A stretch of DNA of 64,000 bases from Neisseriaceae bacterium JH1-16 (GTDB lineage Bacteria > Pseudomonadota > Gammaproteobacteria > Burkholderiales > Chromobacteriaceae). The translations under genes were made by a program, and so were the position numbers. Shown in pieces: positions 9,811 to 19,345 of the stretch. The stretch covers positions 186,001-250,000 of the forward strand of contig JAPDNP010000006.1 of NCBI GenBank assembly GCA_025989215.1, written 5' to 3'. Below the pieces are notes generated by a model. It worked only from the letters and a program-made list of their open reading frames with translations, was not told the origin of the DNA and did no database searches. The stretch's first letter is position 1. Each line of letters starts with the position of its first letter.

Positions 9811-9838
9811 AACCGGCCCCTGCGGGGGCCGGTTTTTT
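9811..9838 (+). terminator. Rho-independent terminator of glutamate dehydrogenase gene
   Basis: Ten-base-pair perfect stem AACCGGCCCC / GGGGCCGGTT with loop TGCG and a run of six Ts, 26 bases after the stop codon. Confidence 0.9.
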
Positions 9839-10133
9839 ATTGCCTCGTGTCCGTTATCGCTGGCCCGTTCGCGGCTGGCTGACGCCTTGGTTGTCGCGTT
9901 TGCGGCAGTGTACTGCCCGCATCCCCCGTTCTCGCCGACTTCGAGCCGCTAGCAAAACTCAATGTAGTGGCCCTGGCTAGGCGTGCTACCGTAGACAGTG
10001 CGGGCTCTACGGCAAGGCAGCGCACCAATGCCAACGGGGCTGGTTAGCGGCTCTTCACGCTGGCACGCTTCCTGCTGTTACGGCTACCAGGCGGCGCATG
10101 GTGCGCCCGACTTCCCCCTGCTAGGAGCCCGTG
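9839..10133. other. Intergenic region upstream of TauD-family gene
   Basis: Nothing coding is visible. It must hold the promoter of the dioxygenase gene, but no clear -35/-10 pair stands out. A small imperfect stem around CAGTGTACTG (near 9905-9914) is the only structure seen. Confidence 0.5.
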
Positions 10134-11066
10134 ATGAGCCAGACCCTTTCCCTCGACATTCACCCGGTTGCCGGCCGCATCGGTGCCGAGATCCGTGGCG
10201 TCAACCTGTCGGCTGAGCTGTCGGCCGAGACACTGGCGGCGATCCGCCAGGCGCTGCTGAAGTACAAGGTGGTGTTCTTCCGCGGTCAGCATCAGCTGGA
10301 CGACGCGGGCCAGGAGGCGTTCGCGCAGCAGCTGGGTCGGCCGGTGGCGCATCCGACCGTGCCGACGGTGCAGGGCACCGACTACCTGCTGGAACTCGAC
10401 TCGCGTCACGGCGGCCGCGCCAATTCCTGGCACACCGACGTGACCTTCTCGCCGGCCTATCCGCAGGCGTCGATCCTGCGCGCGGTGGTGATTCCGGAGG
10501 CGGGCGGCGACACGGTATGGGCGAATACCGCCACGGCCTACCAGGACCTGTCGCCGGAGCTGCGCGAACTGGCCGACAAGCTGTGGGCACTGCACAGCAA
10601 CGATTACGACTACGCCGGCATCCGACCGGATGCCGACCCGGAGGCGCTGCGCCGCTACAAGGAGGTGTTCACCTCGACCAAGTACGAGACCGAGCACCCG
10701 GTGGTGCGCGTGCATCCGGAAACCGGCGAGCGCACGCTGGTACTGGGGCATTTCGTACAGCGCCTGCTCGGCGTGTCGGCGCAGGATTCGGCCCACCTGT
10801 TCGCGGTGCTGCAGGGGCATGTGACCCGGCTGGAGAACACGGTGCGTTGGCGCTGGGCGGTGGGCGACGTGGCGATCTGGGACAACCGTGCCACCCAGCA
10901 CTATGCGATCAACGACTACGGCGACGCGCACCGGGTGGTGCGTCGCGTGACGCTGGCCGGCGACGTGCCGGTGAGCGTGGACGGTCGCCATAGCGTCAGC
11001 CGTAACCTCGCGCCGTTGACCGCGGCGGCCAATAGCGACGAGGCGGAGGCAACCGGCACCGCGTAA
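10134..11066 (+). CDS. TauD/TfdA-family Fe(II)/2-oxoglutarate-dependent dioxygenase
   Basis: 310 residues. The iron-binding facial triad is visible: His100 and Asp102 in SWHTDVTF and distal His256 in [12 protein letters not shown], with Arg267/270 to bind 2-oxoglutarate. Family enzymes hydroxylate taurine, alkyl sulfates, phenoxyacetates and related compounds, often to release sulfite or an aldehyde; the substrate is not evident. No transporter of the tauABC or ssu type is next to it. Start ATG 10134 is chosen over GTG 10131 because AGGAG ends six bases before the ATG. Confidence 0.9.
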   Translation: MSQTLSLDIHPVAGRIGAEIRGVNLSAELSAETLAAIRQALLKYKVVFFRGQHQLDDAGQEAFAQQLGRPVAHPTVPTVQGTDYLLELDSRHGGRANSWHTDVTFSPAYPQASILRAVVIPEAGGDTVWANTATAYQDLSPELRELADKLWALHSNDYDYAGIRPDADPEALRRYKEVFTSTKYETEHPVVRVHPETGERTLVLGHFVQRLLGVSAQDSAHLFAVLQGHVTRLENTVRWRWAVGDVAIWDNRATQHYAINDYGDAHRVVRRVTLAGDVPVSVDGRHSVSRNLAPLTAAANSDEAEATGTA

Positions 11067-11090
11067 GCGTTCGGGCCCAGACCAAAAGGC

Positions 11091-11122
11091 AACGGGCCGG
11101 CTCCCTGAGGAGCCGGCCCGTT
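11091..11122 (+). terminator. Terminator of TauD-family gene
   Basis: Fourteen-base-pair perfect stem AACGGGCCGGCTCC / GGAGCCGGCCCGTT with loop CTGA and a short T tail. A lone uptake-motif core (11127-11135) follows immediately. Confidence 0.85.
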
Positions 11123-11133
11123 TGCGTTGGCCG

Positions 11134-11159
11134 AAAAAAGCCCCCGCAGGGGCGGGGGC
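11134..11159 (-). terminator. Terminator of dicarboxylate/amino-acid symporter gene
   Basis: Stem GCCCCCGC / GCGGGGGC with loop AGGG; on the minus strand it is followed by a run of six Ts. It sits back to back with the plus-strand terminator at 11091-11122, giving separate stops for the convergent genes. Confidence 0.85.
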
Positions 11160-11185
11160 GTGAGGCGTCTTGGCTGGACCGTGGG

Positions 11186-12439
11186 TCAGGCCTTGTGCGG
11201 GTGCGGCCCGGCGTGCTTGAGCTCGCCTTCCCACTTGGCGACCACGGCGGTGGCGATGGTGTTGCCGACCACGTTGGTAGCCGAGCGGCCCATGTCGAGG
11301 AAGTGGTCGATGCCGAGCAGGAGCAGCAGGCCGGCTTCCGGGATGTTGAACTGCGACAGCGTCGCGGCGATCACCACCAGCGAGGCGCGCGGTACGCCGG
11401 CCATGCCCTTGGACGTCAGCATCAGGATCAGCAGCATGGTGATTTCCTGCGCGAGCGTCAGTTCGATGCCGTAGGCCTGGGCGATGAACACCACCGCGAA
11501 GGTGCAGTAGAGCATCGAGCCGTCCAGATTGAACGAGTAGCCGACTGGCAGCACGAAGCTGGCGATCTTGTTGGACACGCCGAAGCGTTCGAGCTGTTCC
11601 AGCGTCTTCGGGTAGGCGGCTTCGGAGCTGGCGGTCGAGAACGACAACAGCAGCGGCTCGCGCACGCCCTTGAGCAGGGTGACGATGCGCGGGCCGATGA
11701 ACACGCCGCCGATCAGCGCCAGCAGGATCCACAGCACCGTCATGGTCGCGTAGAAGTCGAACATGAAGGTGCCGTAGGTGGCGAGGATGCTCAGGCCTTC
11801 CTTGGCGACCGTCGCCGCCATCGCGGCGAACACCGCCAGCGGAGCGACGTTCATCACATAGCCGGTCAGCTTCAGCATCACGTGCGCGGCCACGTCCATC
11901 AGGTCGACCAAGAGCTTGGCGCGTTCGCCGAGCGCGGCCGCGGCGGTGCCGAAGAACATCGCGAACACTACGATCTGCAGGATCTGGTTTTGCGCCATCG
12001 CATCGATCACGCTGGTCGGGAACGCGTGCAGCGCAAAGTCGCGGAACGACAGCGCGCTCTTCTCGACACCGCTGGCGGCGTGGATGTCAGGCAGCGGCAG
12101 GTTGAGGCCGACACCCGGCTTGAGGATGTTGACCATGATCAGGCCGAGGGTCAGCGACAGCAGCGAGGCGCTGATGAACCACAGCATGGTCTTGCCGCCG
12201 ACACGGCCGACCGCCTTGATGTCGCCCATCTTGGCGATGCCGGTCACCAAGGTGGTGAAGACCAGCGGCGCGATGATCATCTTGATCAGGTGCAGGAAAA
12301 TATCGGTCAACAGCGAGATGTTGCTGACGAAACTGTCGATCGACGCCTTGTCCGGGTGGCTCGCCCGCCACAGATAGCCGGTGAGGATGCCCAGCACCAT
12401 CCCGACGATGATGTAGGCGGTAAGTTTCTTGGATTTCAT
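11186..12439 (-). CDS. Dicarboxylate/amino acid:cation symporter (DAACS family)
   Basis: 417-residue inner-membrane secondary transporter of the GltP/DctA family. Visible hallmarks are the serine-rich re-entrant segment (SFSTASSEAAYPKTL), PVGYSFNLDGSMLY, the MLTSKGMAGVPRAS motif and DHFLDMGRSATNVVGN near the C-terminus. It imports glutamate, aspartate or C4-dicarboxylates with protons or sodium; the residues seen do not decide between them. The ATG at 12439 is used because MKSKKLTAYIIVGMVLG is the family-like start and AGGGACC precedes it. Confidence 0.92.
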   Translation of the reverse strand: MKSKKLTAYIIVGMVLGILTGYLWRASHPDKASIDSFVSNISLLTDIFLHLIKMIIAPLVFTTLVTGIAKMGDIKAVGRVGGKTMLWFISASLLSLTLGLIMVNILKPGVGLNLPLPDIHAASGVEKSALSFRDFALHAFPTSVIDAMAQNQILQIVVFAMFFGTAAAALGERAKLLVDLMDVAAHVMLKLTGYVMNVAPLAVFAAMAATVAKEGLSILATYGTFMFDFYATMTVLWILLALIGGVFIGPRIVTLLKGVREPLLLSFSTASSEAAYPKTLEQLERFGVSNKIASFVLPVGYSFNLDGSMLYCTFAVVFIAQAYGIELTLAQEITMLLILMLTSKGMAGVPRASLVVIAATLSQFNIPEAGLLLLLGIDHFLDMGRSATNVVGNTIATAVVAKWEGELKHAGPHPHKA

Positions 12440-13190
12440 GATGGTCCCTGTATGGCTTAGTGTTGTATGGCGTAGGGAATGCCGTGCCATCTAGCGCGTC
12501 GTGCGTCTTGTTTTGGAGCCGCGATGGGAGTGGTCGGCGGCGGGGGATGGCCAGCTTGCGATGTCCTGGCTGCGGGTGTTGTCCGTAGTGGGGACGACTT
12601 GTCGTTGTTTTCGTTGCCCAACAACCAGACAGGCCGGCATCGATAACGATGTCGGCCTGTTCGGAACCGCTCGAATATATCGGCAAATCGAACATGACGT
12701 GATCGAAATCGCGCCATGGTTTGTTCAAATGTCGACAGTCTACGTGTCTGGTGCATGTTTTTTCACCGACTCGATACGATTTTCTATCGTCGTATTGCCA
12801 CTGTAATATTCGCTACCCCCCGTCTATTGATCAGGGGTGGGTTCTCAACGAAGTATGGTTCACTGCTCTCATTTTCGCGCCGTGCAAAGCGTTCATCGTG
12901 CGGTGTGCCCGTCGTTACCGACGCGATGCCGTACTCGGCCGCAGTGGCTGGTGTAAAGTTCATGGCTCCGACCCGCCGACCGTTGACGGTCTCCCGCTCG
13001 AACCTTGGCGGGCCGTTTGGGGGCGGGGCTCGGTGCGAACCCGCCTGGCGCCGGTCAGCATGACCGGTAGGCGAACGGGCTAGATGCCGATCAAGCCCTG
13101 GCTTTGCCGGGGTCGTGTTCAAGGTTGGACGAAGGACTACCAAACGCCATCCCGGCGTGGCCGGGGGCGTATCGATAAGGAATACCGCCG
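12440..13190. other. Long intergenic region with hairpins, no supported gene
   Basis: 751 bases between divergent genes. Open frames here look like chance translations without recognisable proteins or good ribosome sites. It holds two adjacent stems: GTTGTT/AACAAC at 12604-12625 and a 14-bp stem with loop ATAA at 12629-12660. The stretch around 12680-12880 is richer in A+T than its flanks and probably contains promoters. A small RNA is possible but not shown. Confidence 0.5.
12629..12660. other. Long inverted repeat (14-bp stem, ATAA loop)
   Basis: ACAGGCCGGCATCG pairs with CGATGTCGGCCTGT across the tetraloop ATAA, with a single G-T wobble. There is no T-run on either strand, so it does not look like a normal terminator. 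It may be the 3' stem of a small RNA, an operator or a cruciform. Confidence 0.6.
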
Positions 13191-14345
13191 ATGAAGCTGG
13201 CAAGCCGTCTAGACCATATCGCGCCGTTTCAGGTGATGGCGATCCTCGCCAAGGCGCGCGCGCTGGAAGCCGCCGGCCGCGACATCATTCACCTGGAGGT
13301 CGGCGAACCCGACTTCGCCACGCCGGCGCCCATCGTCGCGGCGGGCCAGCGCGCGTTGGCCGAAGGCCACACCTTCTATACCGCCGCGCAGGGATTGACC
13401 GCGCTGCGCGTGGCGTTGTCGCAGTGGTACCGCCAGCGCCACGGCGTCGTGGTGTCGCCGGAGCGGATCATCATTACCACCGGCGCATCGAGCGCGCTGC
13501 AGCTGGCGCTGGGTCTGCTGGTCGAGCCGGGCAGCGAGATGCTGCTTGCCGATCCGACCTATCCCTGTAACCGCCACTTCGTCAGCCTGTTCGGCGGCAC
13601 GCCGGTGGCGCTGCCGGTCGGGCCGGACACCCGCTACCAGCCGAGCGCCGCTCAGGTGGCTGCGGCGTGGAACGAGCGCACCGCCGGCCTGATGCTGGCC
13701 TCGCCTGGCAACCCCACCGGCACGCTGCTGCCGAGCGCCACCCTGGCCGAGCTGGTCGAATTGTGCCGACAGAAGGGCGGCGCGCTGATCGTCGACGAGA
13801 TCTACCAGGGGCTGACCTACGGCGTCGACGCCGAGACGGCGTTGCGCTATACCGACGACGCCTTCGTGATCAACAGCTTCTCGAAATACTTCCAGATGAC
13901 CGGCTGGCGCCTGGGCTGGCTGGTGGTGCCGGAGGGCCTGCAGGAGCCGGCGATCCGCCTGGCGCAGAACCTGTTCCTCTGCCCGCCGGCACCGGCGCAG
14001 CAAGCGGCGCTGGCGGCGTTCGAACCGGCCACGCTGGACATCCTCGAGCAGCGCCGCGCCGAGTTCGCCCGACGCTGTGACTTCCTGCTTAGCACCCTGC
14101 CGGCGTTGGGCTGGCAGCTGCCGCTGGTGCCGGAGGGGGCGTTCTATCTGTACGCCGACGTCAGTGCCGTTACCGACGACAGCTACGCCTATTGCCAACG
14201 CGCGCTAGACGAGGTCGGCGTGGCGATTACGCCGGGCGTGGACTTCGGCGTGCACGGCGCCCGCCGCCACGTGCGGGTTGCCTACACCACCGGAGTGGCC
14301 AGGTTGGCCGAAGCGGTGGAACGGCTGGCGAGCCTGCGAACCTAG
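13191..14345 (+). CDS. Pyridoxal-phosphate-dependent class I/II aminotransferase
   Basis: 384 residues, fold type I. PLP-binding features are in order: SPGNPTG (171-177), VDEIYQGL with the cofactor-contacting Asp and Tyr (201-208), and the Schiff-base lysine Lys232 in SFSKYFQMTGWRLGW. The overall pattern is that of aspartate/alanine-type aminotransferases (AspC/AlaA/PatA-like), but the substrate is not determined. AAGGA precedes the ATG. Uptake-motif cores lie at both ends of the gene (13356, 14304). Confidence 0.93.
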   Translation: MKLASRLDHIAPFQVMAILAKARALEAAGRDIIHLEVGEPDFATPAPIVAAGQRALAEGHTFYTAAQGLTALRVALSQWYRQRHGVVVSPERIIITTGASSALQLALGLLVEPGSEMLLADPTYPCNRHFVSLFGGTPVALPVGPDTRYQPSAAQVAAAWNERTAGLMLASPGNPTGTLLPSATLAELVELCRQKGGALIVDEIYQGLTYGVDAETALRYTDDAFVINSFSKYFQMTGWRLGWLVVPEGLQEPAIRLAQNLFLCPPAPAQQAALAAFEPATLDILEQRRAEFARRCDFLLSTLPALGWQLPLVPEGAFYLYADVSAVTDDSYAYCQRALDEVGVAITPGVDFGVHGARRHVRVAYTTGVARLAEAVERLASLRT

Positions 14346-14439
14346 TCTTTCTGGAGTCGCCAGCCGTAATCAGCGAAGCGGCCCTGATGAGGCGCGCGGG
14401 CGGGCAAGCCGGCGCAATAAGGCCGTGAGGGGGCGCATG

Positions 14440-15336
14440 TCAGGGGCCCGTTCCGAACAGTTCGATCAACCAGTCGACGAACACCCTGAGGCGCGGCGAC
14501 AGGTGGCGGTGCTGCGGGTAGACCACCGATAGCGGCAGCGGCGGCGGTTGCCACTCGGGCAGTAGTTCCACCAGTCGGCTTTCGGCCAGGGCGGCCGTGA
14601 CGTGGTAGCGCGGCACCTGGATCAGGCCGAAACCGGCCTCGCAGGCGGTGACATAGGCATCGGCCAGGTTGACGGTCAGGCGGCTTGGCATCGCCACCGT
14701 GCGCAGTTGGCCGTCGACGATGAATTCCAGATCGAGGATGCGTCGAGTGGTCGGCGACTGGTAGTTCACCGCCAGGTGTTGCGCCAGATCGTCCAGCGTC
14801 CGCGGCACGCCGTACCGGTCGAGATAGGCGCGGCTGGCGCAGGTGATCTGCTGCAGCGGCGCTAGCCGGCGCGCCACCAGCGTCGAGTCGCGCAGCTCGG
14901 CCCCGCGCAATGCGCAATCCACTCCCTCCTGAATCAGGTCGATCACCCGGTCGCTGCTACTGATCTCCAGCTCGATACCCGGATAACGCTCGCAGAACGC
15001 CGGCAGCGCCGGCAGTACCATTAGCCGCCCAAATGCGCCAGGCATCTCCACCCGTAGCTTGCCGCTCGGCGCCACCGTACTGTGATCGAACGAGGACTCG
15101 GCCTCGTCAAGATCGGCCAGCAAGCGCCGGCAGCGCTCGTAGTAGGCGCTACCGTCGAGGGTGGGGCTGACCTGGCGGGTGGTCCGGTGCAACAGTCGCA
15201 CGCCGAGGCGTGCCTCCAGTTGGCGGATGATGTTGCTGGCGGTGGCGCGCGGTAGCTGCAGGCTGTCGGCGGCGCGACTGAAACTGCTCAGCTCGACGAT
15301 GCGGGTGAACAGCAGCATGGCCTGGAAGCGGTCCAT
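14440..15336 (-). CDS. LysR-family transcriptional regulator
   Basis: 298 residues with an N-terminal winged helix-turn-helix (FSRAADSLQLPRATASNIIRQLE) and a ligand-binding domain. It is closest in appearance to the CrgA/YafC-like group that starts MDRFQAMLLFTRIVE. It is transcribed divergently from the aldo/keto reductase at 15482, which is therefore its likely target; the 145-base gap has AT-rich sequence suitable for overlapping promoters. AGAGGC precedes the ATG. Confidence 0.9.
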   Translation of the reverse strand: MDRFQAMLLFTRIVELSSFSRAADSLQLPRATASNIIRQLEARLGVRLLHRTTRQVSPTLDGSAYYERCRRLLADLDEAESSFDHSTVAPSGKLRVEMPGAFGRLMVLPALPAFCERYPGIELEISSSDRVIDLIQEGVDCALRGAELRDSTLVARRLAPLQQITCASRAYLDRYGVPRTLDDLAQHLAVNYQSPTTRRILDLEFIVDGQLRTVAMPSRLTVNLADAYVTACEAGFGLIQVPRYHVTAALAESRLVELLPEWQPPPLPLSVVYPQHRHLSPRLRVFVDWLIELFGTGP

Positions 15337-15481
15337 TGCTTTGCCTCTTTATTGTTGTTTGTAGTGGAATAGTGTTTGCCAATTCTAGCCGTTTATCTTG
15401 ATGTTAATAACAACCAGAATGCACTCCAAGCGCTGCCGACTGGCCTCGCTCCTGCCAATCACCGACTGAAGGGAGTAGCAA

Positions 15482-16477
<996 letters not shown>

Positions 16478-16488
16478 TCGATGGGTAT

Positions 16489-16525
16489 GAAAAAAACGGC
16501 GGGCGCTCAGCGTCCGCCGTTTTTG
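16489..16525. terminator. Bidirectional terminator between aldo/keto reductase and barstar genes
   Basis: A-run, stem AACGGCGG...CCGCCGTT with an inner GCGCT/AGCGT stem, and a T-run, placed between convergent genes at 16477 and 16548. It can serve either strand. Confidence 0.85.
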
Positions 16526-16547
16526 CGCTGGTGTTGCCGAAGGCGGG

Positions 16548-16826
16548 TCAGGGCTTCAATTCGAGAGTAACGTCGTCGCGTTCGTCGATCACGGCTTCCA
16601 GCAGCTCGACCACGGTGGCGAACTGGTCGTCGCCGAGCGCCTGGCGCGCCGCGTTGCTGTCGTGCCAGACGATGGCGAACGGGCCGGCCACGTCGCCGAC
16701 CAGGCTGTCGTACAGCGCATCGAGATTGCGGCCGAAGTGGCGCGGCAGGTCGAGCTGGTGGCTGAACGCGTCGTACAGCGCGTCGAGGCTGACGATCTGC
16801 CTCAGGTGGCAGGTTCTCACTGACAT
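16548..16826 (-). CDS. Barstar-family RNase inhibitor
   Basis: 92 residues. The core DLPRHFGRNLDALYDSLVGD is the barstar signature (helix carrying the inhibitory acidic face), followed by the aliphatic strand ending VTLELKP. It overlaps the end of the upstream barnase-like gene by 10 bases, so toxin and inhibitor are co-translated. It should bind and block the RNase in the cytoplasm before export. Confidence 0.9.
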   Translation of the reverse strand: MSVRTCHLRQIVSLDALYDAFSHQLDLPRHFGRNLDALYDSLVGDVAGPFAIVWHDSNAARQALGDDQFATVVELLEAVIDERDDVTLELKP

Positions 16827-17272
16827 GCGGGCACCTCGCTGAAATTGTTGTAGTGGTCGACGGTGACGAATCGTCGGCCGTCACGGGCGAACAGCAGCCG
16901 CTGCGCACCGCGCTTATTGCCCTTGTAGCCGAGATCGGCTTCCTGCCACTGGCCGGCGGGCAGGCGCTTCTCGTAGTTGCCGAAGCGGTCGCCTCCGATC
17001 GACTTGCCCTCCAGCCCTGGCACCTTCCACAGCGGTCGACCCGGTTGCCAGCCGGCATCGCGCGCCTGGCGTTTGGTGACGAACTTGGCGGGCAGCCGGC
17101 CGTTCTGGCCGAGGCTGCGCAGCGCATCGGACAGCTCGGTCTGGTCGAGTCGGGTCGGCAGCTGGCTGGACAGGCGGGCGACCACCTGCTCGCATGACGG
17201 TGCGGCGAAGGCGGGTAGCGCGAGTGCGGCGCCGATCAGCAGTGCGGCGAGGCGTAGGGTAGAGGGCATCAA
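16817..17272 (-). CDS. Secreted ribonuclease, barnase/RNase N1-T1 family
   Basis: About 151 residues starting with a signal peptide (MMPSTLRLAALLIGAALALPAFAA). The mature part carries the microbial guanyl-RNase pattern: KSIGGDRFGNYEKRLP, WQEADLGYKGNKRGAQRLLFARDG and RFVTVDHYNNFSEVP, which includes the expected glutamate, arginine and histidine of the active site. Start could be either of two tandem ATGs. It begins three bases after murI and overlaps the barstar gene, forming a toxin/immunity pair inside a cell-wall gene cluster. Confidence 0.9.
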   Translation of the reverse strand: MMPSTLRLAALLIGAALALPAFAAPSCEQVVARLSSQLPTRLDQTELSDALRSLGQNGRLPAKFVTKRQARDAGWQPGRPLWKVPGLEGKSIGGDRFGNYEKRLPAGQWQEADLGYKGNKRGAQRLLFARDGRRFVTVDHYNNFSEVPACQ

Positions 17273-17275
17273 GGC

Positions 17276-18064
17276 TTACTCCAGGGTGAGCGTTTCGACG
17301 GCAGTGTTGCGCTGCAATACGCGGCTGATGAAGTCGCGCATGCCTTCGGCGTCGTCGGTACTGACGAAGCGGTAGCGTTCGGCCAAGTTGGCCGAAGCGG
17401 CCGTCGAGGTGCGCAGCTGATCGAGCAGCCGCGCGGTCTGCCGGCACACTGCGCCGGCCGGATCGATCAGCGCCACGTGGGGGCCGGCCAACTCTTGCAT
17501 CAGCGGCGTCAGGAACGGGAAATGGGTGCAGCCGAGCACGATCTGGTCGACGCCGGCGGCCAAGAGCGGCTCGAGCTGGCCTGCCACCACCGCGCGGGCA
17601 TGGGCGCTGTCGAGGTCGCCGTGCTCGACCAGCTCGACCAGCCGCGGCGCCGGCTGCACCAGCACCTCGGCCTGGTCGCGGTAGCGGTCGGCCAGCTCGC
17701 GGAACTTGTCGCCGGCCAGCGTCACCTCGGTGGCGAGCACGCCGATCTTGCCGCGCCGGGACAGCAGCGCGGCCGGCTTCACCGCCGGCTCCATGCCGAC
17801 GATGGGCAGGCTGAACTGGCCGCGCAGATGCTGGGCCGCGGCGCTGGTGGCGGTGTTGCAGGCGATCACGATGATCTCCGCGCCCTGGGAGATCAGGTAG
17901 CGGGTGATCGCCTCGCAACGCCGGCGCAGCTGTTCGGCGCTGCGCTTGCCATAGGGGCAGTAGCCGCGGTCGGCCAGATACAGCACCGCCTCGTCCGGCA
18001 GCTGCTTGACCAACTCACGCCACACCGACAGGCCGCCGAGGCCCGAGTCGAAGACACCGATCAT
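17276..18064 (-). CDS. murI: Glutamate racemase
   Basis: 262 residues, interconverts L- and D-glutamate for peptidoglycan synthesis. DSGLGG (6-11), the first catalytic cysteine Cys69 in ACNTATS and the second, Cys179 in VLGCTHFPFL, are all present. It lies 7 bases after the apbC stop and just before the barnase gene. Its 3' part contains two uptake-motif cores as an inverted pair one base apart (17388-17406) encoding the ASANLAE segment. Confidence 0.97.
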   Translation of the reverse strand: MIGVFDSGLGGLSVWRELVKQLPDEAVLYLADRGYCPYGKRSAEQLRRRCEAITRYLISQGAEIIVIACNTATSAAAQHLRGQFSLPIVGMEPAVKPAALLSRRGKIGVLATEVTLAGDKFRELADRYRDQAEVLVQPAPRLVELVEHGDLDSAHARAVVAGQLEPLLAAGVDQIVLGCTHFPFLTPLMQELAGPHVALIDPAGAVCRQTARLLDQLRTSTAASANLAERYRFVSTDDAEGMRDFISRVLQRNTAVETLTLE

Positions 18065-18071
18065 GATGGCT

Positions 18072-19163
18072 TTAGCCGTTCTGGATGACGATCTTCGGCA
18101 GTTTACTGGAGAAGTCGCGGGACTTCTCGCCGACCTTCACCGCCACGCGGCGGGCGATGGTCTTGTAGAGGTCGGCAATCTGGCCGTTTGGCTCGGCGAC
18201 CACGCTTGGCGTGCCCTGGTCGACCGCCAGGCGGATCGCCAGATCCAGCGGCAGCGAGCCAAGCAGCTCGACGCCGTAGTCGGCGGCCATCTTGCCCGCA
18301 CCACCCTCGCCGAAGATGTGCTCGGCGTGGCCGCAGTTGGAGCAGATGTGGATCGCCATGTTCTCGACCAGGCCCAGGATCGGCACGCCGACCTTCTCGA
18401 ACATCTTCAGGCCCTTCTTGGCGTCGAGCAGCGCGATGTCCTGCGGGGTGGTGACGATCACCGCGCCGGTCACCGGCACCTTCTGCGACAGGGTCAGCTG
18501 CACGTCGCCGGTGCCCGGCGGCATGTCGATCAGCAGGTAGTCGAGTTCGCTCCACAGCGTGTCGTTGAGCAGCTGCTGCAGCGCCTGGCTGACCATCGGG
18601 CCGCGCCACACCATCGCCTGGTCCTCGTCGACCAGATAGCCGATCGACATGGTCTGCACACCGTGGTTGACCAGCGGCTTGATGGTCTTGCCGTCCGGGC
18701 TTTCCGGGCGTTTGCCTGCCAGGCCCATCATCAGCGGCTGCGACGGGCCGTAGATGTCGGCGTCGAGAATGCCGACGCGCGCGCCCTCGGCAGCCAGCGC
18801 CAGCGCCAGGTTGACCGTGGTGGTCGACTTGCCGACGCCACCCTTGCCGGACGCCACCGCCACTACGTTCTTCACGCCCGGCAGCAGCGGCACGCCGCGC
18901 TGCGCCTGATGCGCGGTGATCTCGCTGCGCACCGCCACCTTGATGGCGCGGTTTTCGGCCAAGGGGCCCAGCGCCGCGATGAACTCGGCTTCGACCCGGG
19001 CGAACTGGCTCTTGGCCGGGTAGGCGAGCACCACGTCGAGCGCCAGTTCGGCGTCGCTGATGCGCAGGTTTTTCACCGCCTTGGCGGCGACATAGGTTTT
19101 GCCGGTATTCGGGTCGACGAGCGCGGCGACGGCGTCGAGCACTTGGGATTCGGTCAGGGCCAT
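18072..19163 (-). CDS. apbC: Iron-sulfur cluster carrier protein ApbC (Mrp/NBP35 family)
   Basis: 363 residues from the ATG at 19163 (MALTESQVLDAV, a DUF59-type start). P-loop ASGKGGVGKSTT, then ILDADIYGPSQP and the cluster-binding ICSNCGH are visible. The protein loads Fe-S clusters onto apoproteins in an ATP-dependent way. An in-frame ATG at 19220 would add 19 residues (MFSKLTRLFQ); neither site has a strong RBS, so the start is uncertain. First gene of the apbC-murI-RNase-barstar cluster. Confidence 0.93.
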   Translation of the reverse strand: MALTESQVLDAVAALVDPNTGKTYVAAKAVKNLRISDAELALDVVLAYPAKSQFARVEAEFIAALGPLAENRAIKVAVRSEITAHQAQRGVPLLPGVKNVVAVASGKGGVGKSTTTVNLALALAAEGARVGILDADIYGPSQPLMMGLAGKRPESPDGKTIKPLVNHGVQTMSIGYLVDEDQAMVWRGPMVSQALQQLLNDTLWSELDYLLIDMPPGTGDVQLTLSQKVPVTGAVIVTTPQDIALLDAKKGLKMFEKVGVPILGLVENMAIHICSNCGHAEHIFGEGGAGKMAADYGVELLGSLPLDLAIRLAVDQGTPSVVAEPNGQIADLYKTIARRVAVKVGEKSRDFSSKLPKIVIQNG

Positions 19164-19345
19164 GGTGGTCGGAGTGTCGGTAGAGGGCGACTGGAACAGT
19201 CGGGTGAGCTTGGAAAACATTGCAGGCAACCAGTGGGGTTCCATAATACCCGACAAGTTTACTCGAACTTGGCCGAGGCGCGCATGACCGGCGTCGCTTC
19301 GACGGTCTAAAATGCCGAAATCATTACAAGCAAAGAGAAACCACC

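Noticed and set aside
10044..11732. A 562-codon minus-strand frame across the TauD-family and symporter genes
   Set aside because: It runs through two back-to-back terminators and two well-supported genes and shows low-complexity Arg/Ala/Pro/His composition.
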